Part shown: positions 7,553-9,805 of the stretch, one piece after another
Layout of the letters: each line of letters starts with the position of its first letter
Numbering within the stretch: the stretch's first letter is position 1
Assembly: GCF_934630535.1 (NCBI RefSeq)
Contig: NZ_CAKTVU010000035.1
Coordinates: 1-9,805, forward strand
DNA from: an uncultured Senegalimassilia sp.
GTDB lineage: Bacteria > Actinomycetota > Coriobacteriia > Coriobacteriales > Eggerthellaceae
Length of the DNA stretch: 9,805 nucleotides
Reading direction: 5' to 3'
The notes under the pieces: generated by a model
Database searches by the model: none
The model's input: the letters and a program-made list of their open reading frames with translations, nothing else
What the model was told of the DNA's origin: nothing
Translations under genes and position numbers: made by a program

Positions 7553-8257
7553 TTAAAACAACGTCCCCTGCCCCAACGCTGCCGGGGCTGCCGGTTGCTC
7601 TGGGGCGGCCGCTAACGCGAGCCCTTCGCGGTTCGCTAGCTTTTGCCAGTTGGCAACCAGGCTGGGCCACGGCGCGCGCAGCCACCAACGCGCCTCGGCG
7701 AGCTTCAACGCCAGGGGCATGCGATTGTGCACGGGCTCAACGTTGGCGTTCGGGCGCGTGGTCACTACCGAGAAACAACCTTGGCCGCATACCGTTGCCA
7801 GCAGCAGCGGCGTGCCTTCGCCGCTTTCGAAGCGATACTGCTGCTTGATTTTCCGCCCCGTTTTCGGGCTGCGCACCGTTTGGGTTGCATGCGCTTCGAA
7901 GAAACCGCCCGTCACCACGATGCCGCGGCCCTGCGCGATCGGCTGCTCCCACATGCCCGGGTTCGGCCCCATCGCCGTTTCCAGACGCGTGTTATACACG
8001 GGGCGTTGTTGCCATTCAACGGGAAATCCCCAGGTCAAGCGCTCAACAACCAGCTGGCTTTCCGACCCGCGGACAATCACGTCAACGCCAGCGCCGGGGA
8101 ACGCGTCTTCGCCCGGCTCCACCTGCGCAGCAGCGCCTTCGCCAACCATCGGGCGCGCAGGCCAATCGGGCTGCGCGTTCACAGGCGAATCCGCCTGCAG
8201 CTCGCGCACGACTTCTGCAACCTCATCCCACGTAACGACCGTGAACCTTCTGCACAC
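7553..8257 (-). CDS. SRAP domain protein (SOS response-associated, HMCES/YedK-like)
   Basis: A 234-residue SRAP protein. The family senses abasic sites in single-stranded DNA and forms a covalent thiazolidine link through Cys2 after removal of Met1. The needed residues are present: Cys2, the Asn/Arg/Glu set in YNTRLET (Asn89, Arg91, Glu93), Glu121 in GGFFEA (usually GFYEW) and His177 in VHNRMPLAL. The N-terminus reads MCRRF where most members read MCGRF, so Gly3 is replaced by Arg beside the reactive cysteine. The C-terminal 25 residues are Ala/Pro rich. The start is GTG at 8257, with AGGGG six bases upstream overlapping the stop codon of fic; Cys must directly follow the start, which supports this choice. 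Only 9 bases separate it from fic, so the two are almost certainly one transcript. It converges with the endonuclease gene across a 91-bp gap in which I see no clear terminator. Length is normal for the family. Confidence 0.9.
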   Translation of the reverse strand: MCRRFTVVTWDEVAEVVRELQADSPVNAQPDWPARPMVGEGAAAQVEPGEDAFPGAGVDVIVRGSESQLVVERLTWGFPVEWQQRPVYNTRLETAMGPNPGMWEQPIAQGRGIVVTGGFFEAHATQTVRSPKTGRKIKQQYRFESGEGTPLLLATVCGQGCFSVVTTRPNANVEPVHNRMPLALKLAEARWWLRAPWPSLVANWQKLANREGLALAAAPEQPAAPAALGQGTLF

Positions 8258-8266
8258 AATGGACCC

Positions 8267-9523
8267 CTACTCGAAAGGATTCCGCCAGACCACCGGCTCT
8301 ACTCCGAACTCTTCCTTAAACTGCTGCGCAAGCCCGAACGTCACGGGCTTGCGTTGGTTGACCTTCACCGCAACACCCTTGTCCTCAAGCGCACGCAAGT
8401 GTTTCCGAGCCGCCTGCGTCCCCACCTTCAAATAGTCGGCAACCTCTTCAACGCTCGCGTCGCCAAACATCCCGAACGTCTCATACTGCATGAGCATGAA
8501 TACGATTCCCTGCTCCTGCTTCTTCTTGAGGTCTGCACGCTCGATGACATCCTCCATCAATTCGCGAAGCTCGCCCTGCCGTCTTCGAGCGCAATCCAAA
8601 CGATCGATGACATCCAGCTGGGCCTTCCGCACAAGGCTCATCATCTCAATCACGAAAAACGTCAGCTCACCCTTGTTCATCGGATTCTCAACGCTGCGGA
8701 AAGCTTTGTAGTACTGATCGCGATGCTCCAGAATCACCCGGGAAAGCGACAAAACCGTCGGCTTCGACAGCGACCTGTCCAGCATCAGCGAGCACAGATA
8801 TCTTCCCGTTCGACCGTTGCCATCATAGAACGGGTGCGCGTATTCGAACAGATAATGCGACGCCAACGCCGCGTACAGCGACGGAAGACCCTCGTCTTCG
8901 ACCAGCGCAAGCATCGACTTCACGGCCTCGACGATCTTCTCCTCGGGTTCCAGACCCCGGTGAATCACGTTCACCCCTCCGGCGATAACGTCAACGCCGT
9001 CCTTACGAAACAGCCGGCCATCAGGCACATGCGCGTCGTCAAGTTCCCCGTCCATCACTCTGTCGTAAATCGCACGAACGCCTTCCGGCGTTGTCGGCCC
9101 CTCTGCCTTGCCGGAAGCGATATCCATATACAGAAGAGCGAGCTCCTTGAAACGACGTCGAGAGGCATCGTTCGACACCGACTCCAGCGCATCCTTGATT
9201 TGACGCCGCGTGCTATGGATTCCCTCGATGGCGTTCGTGAATACAACCTCGTCGAAGACCAGCCCTCGCAAAACGGCATTCGCGGCAAGCAGGTTCATCC
9301 CGTTCAGCAGCGCCGTCACCTTGCGCTCCGTGCGCAGCACCTGCTCGGTAAGGGCCGATAGCTCTTTTGGAACAGCAAGGAACAGCTCGCCCGCCTTGGT
9401 TTCGTAGCCAAGCCGAAACGTCCCCACCGAATCGCGGCGGCGCGCTTCCTCTGCGGCAAGGTTGGCTTCGCGGTTGCTTGAAGAGTCCATATAGAAGACC
9501 TTCGCAAGCTCCTTGTAATCCAT
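8267..9523 (-). CDS. Fic family AMP-transferase with N-terminal inhibitory motif and C-terminal winged helix
   Basis: A 418-residue Fic protein. Fic enzymes usually transfer AMP, or another nucleotide moiety, from a nucleotide to a hydroxyl side chain of a target protein. The full active-site motif HPFYDGNGRTGR is at 230-241. Upstream, TNAIEG (96-101) fits the inhibitory motif [S/T]xxxE[G/N], placing this among class II Fic proteins, whose inhibitory helix is in the same chain; Glu100 would block ATP binding. An N-terminal Fic_N-like segment spans about 35-115. The C-terminal part (about 340-400, with VEEVADYLKVGTQAARKHL) is a winged helix-turn-helix, implying DNA binding. The ATG at 9523 follows AGGGGG by five bases. 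SRAP begins 9 bases after its stop, and an array of four phased palindromes lies 21 bases upstream. Autoregulation through that array is likely but inferred. Target proteins are unknown. Confidence 0.94.
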   Translation of the reverse strand: MDYKELAKVFYMDSSSNREANLAAEEARRRDSVGTFRLGYETKAGELFLAVPKELSALTEQVLRTERKVTALLNGMNLLAANAVLRGLVFDEVVFTNAIEGIHSTRRQIKDALESVSNDASRRRFKELALLYMDIASGKAEGPTTPEGVRAIYDRVMDGELDDAHVPDGRLFRKDGVDVIAGGVNVIHRGLEPEEKIVEAVKSMLALVEDEGLPSLYAALASHYLFEYAHPFYDGNGRTGRYLCSLMLDRSLSKPTVLSLSRVILEHRDQYYKAFRSVENPMNKGELTFFVIEMMSLVRKAQLDVIDRLDCARRRQGELRELMEDVIERADLKKKQEQGIVFMLMQYETFGMFGDASVEEVADYLKVGTQAARKHLRALEDKGVAVKVNQRKPVTFGLAQQFKEEFGVEPVVWRNPFE

Positions 9524-9543
9524 GCACGCCCCCTTCGATTCAG

Positions 9544-9549
9544 GTTATA
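9544..9549 (-). promoter_or_regulatory. Candidate -10 element for fic inside the nearest palindrome
   Basis: On the minus strand the first palindrome supplies TATAAC (complement of 9544-9549), 20 bases before the ATG at 9523. Transcription would begin near 9537, just ahead of the ribosome binding site. I find no good -35 box at 17-18 bases. Each palindrome arm contains a TATAAA/TATAAC-like hexamer, so bound repressor would cover any such promoter. Confidence 0.3.
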
Positions 9550-9725
9550 CGTTTTGGCGATTCGTATAACATTCCAGCCTATTTCGATTCGAACTTTATA
9601 CGTTTTCGCGATTCGTATAAAGAAGGGGCTTGGAATCCCATTTACTTTATACGATTTCCGGGATTCGTATAATTTAACGCGCGATTTCGAGCGCTTCTTT
9701 ATACGATTTCGCGTTCCATATAAAG
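9544..9725. repeat. Four phased inverted repeats upstream of fic (probable operator array)
   Basis: Four units share the form CTTTATACG-N11-CGTATAAAG: 9544-9570 (GTTATACG/CGTATAAC, spacer 11), 9594-9622 (perfect 9-bp arms, spacer 11), 9645-9673 (spacer 12, right arm ending CGTATAAT) and 9697-9725 (right arm CATATAAAG, one mismatch). The common TTATACG begins at 9545, 9596, 9647 and 9699, giving steps of 51, 51 and 52 bp, or about five helical turns, so all units face the same side of the DNA. In the first unit the outer pair is changed on both arms (G/C instead of T/A), keeping the symmetry. The intervening 22-24-bp segments are unrelated to each other except for a TTCGATTCG resembling a half-unit at 9583-9591. 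The position directly before fic points to operator sites for its winged helix. Confidence 0.8.
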
Positions 9726-9768
9726 AACGGGGCTGTATCAAAAGTGATTTTGGTACAGCCCCATTCTT
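9723..9768. terminator. Long hairpin: terminator or abutted insertion-sequence ends
   Basis: A 15-bp stem (GGGGCTGTATCAAAA at 9729-9743 with 9748-9762, one T-G wobble) closes a GTGA loop. After one mismatch the flanks AAGAA (9723-9727) and TTCTT (9764-9768) also pair. On the minus strand it could terminate a gene entering from the right, shielding fic from read-through. Ends reading GGGGCTGTA...CAAAA are also typical of the terminal repeats of some transposons, so it may be a transposon remnant. The structure itself is certain; the role is not. Confidence 0.6.
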
Positions 9769-9805
9769 ATGCCCAAGATTCCGAGGCGGCGCAGCCCGCC
9801 GCGAA
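9767..9805 (-). CDS. Possible 3' end of a gene entering from the right (partial)
   Basis: Read on the minus strand, the last bases give twelve GC-rich codons (FAAGCAASESWA) followed by TAA at 9767-9769, and the long hairpin adjoins the stop directly, as a terminator would. Twelve residues are too few to name a family. An alternative is an ATG on the plus strand at 9769, reading MPKIPRRR, but it has no ribosome binding site and an odd run of arginines. The window ends too soon to decide. Confidence 0.2.
   Translation of the reverse strand, partial: FAAGCAASESWA

Noticed and set aside
7643..9361. 572-codon plus-strand frame opposite SRAP and fic
   Set aside because: It spans two well-supported minus-strand genes and their junction; the Arg/His-rich composition indicates a shadow frame.
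9544..9725. CRISPR array
   Set aside because: Repeat and interval sizes look superficially right, but the units vary in sequence and in centre length, are true palindromes, number only four, and stand directly before fic with no cas genes in view.
9316..9741. Minus-strand frame through the palindrome array into fic
   Set aside because: Its repeated RIAKTYK-like peptide arises only because the 51-bp period is a multiple of three; it then runs out of frame across fic.

Overview
The window is mostly GC-rich DNA with strongly GC-biased third codon positions. Its gene types (an acetamidase/formamidase, a membrane-anchored Ser/Thr kinase, a lipoprotein nuclease, a Fic protein) suggest a high-GC Gram-positive bacterium, most likely a gut Coriobacteriia/Eggerthellaceae relative. 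That assignment is an inference from style and recalled similarity, not a database result. A central segment of about 2.9 kb is visibly richer in A+T and holds a complete restriction-modification (R-M) system.

Layout. (1) 88-3241, minus strand: a Ser/Thr protein kinase with a large membrane C-terminus, followed by an acetamidase/formamidase and a strong hairpin terminator. (2) 3242-4440, plus strand: a divergent secreted lipoprotein of the DNA/RNA non-specific endonuclease family with a C-terminal Cys/His domain. A bidirectional terminator follows at 4521-4559. (3) 4571-7461: a divergent pair made of a C5-cytosine DNA methyltransferase (minus) and a Sau3AI/MutH-type restriction endonuclease (plus). 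By family their site is predicted to be GATC. The control region between them has overlapping promoters and three GATC sites within 25 bp. (4) 7553-9523, minus strand: a two-gene unit, Fic-wHTH then SRAP (HMCES/YedK-like), with only 9 bases between the genes. (5) 9544-9725: four inverted repeats, CTTTATACG-N11-CGTATAAAG in consensus, at a 51/51/52-bp period immediately upstream of fic. Then comes a long hairpin resembling a terminator or paired insertion-sequence ends, and possibly the last codons of another minus-strand gene.

How the parts may work together. The methyltransferase and endonuclease form a classic restriction system, probably self-regulated by methylation of the GATC sites in its own promoters. 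The Fic protein carries an intrinsic inhibitory motif and a C-terminal winged helix. With the phased palindromes in front of its gene, this suggests autoregulation by cooperative binding, with a SRAP abasic-site protein as co-transcribed partner. That Fic/SRAP operon and its operator array are the least conventional part of the window and the best candidate for an undescribed module. The nuclease, the R-M system and the SRAP protein all act on DNA, but nothing in the sequence shows they form one pathway.
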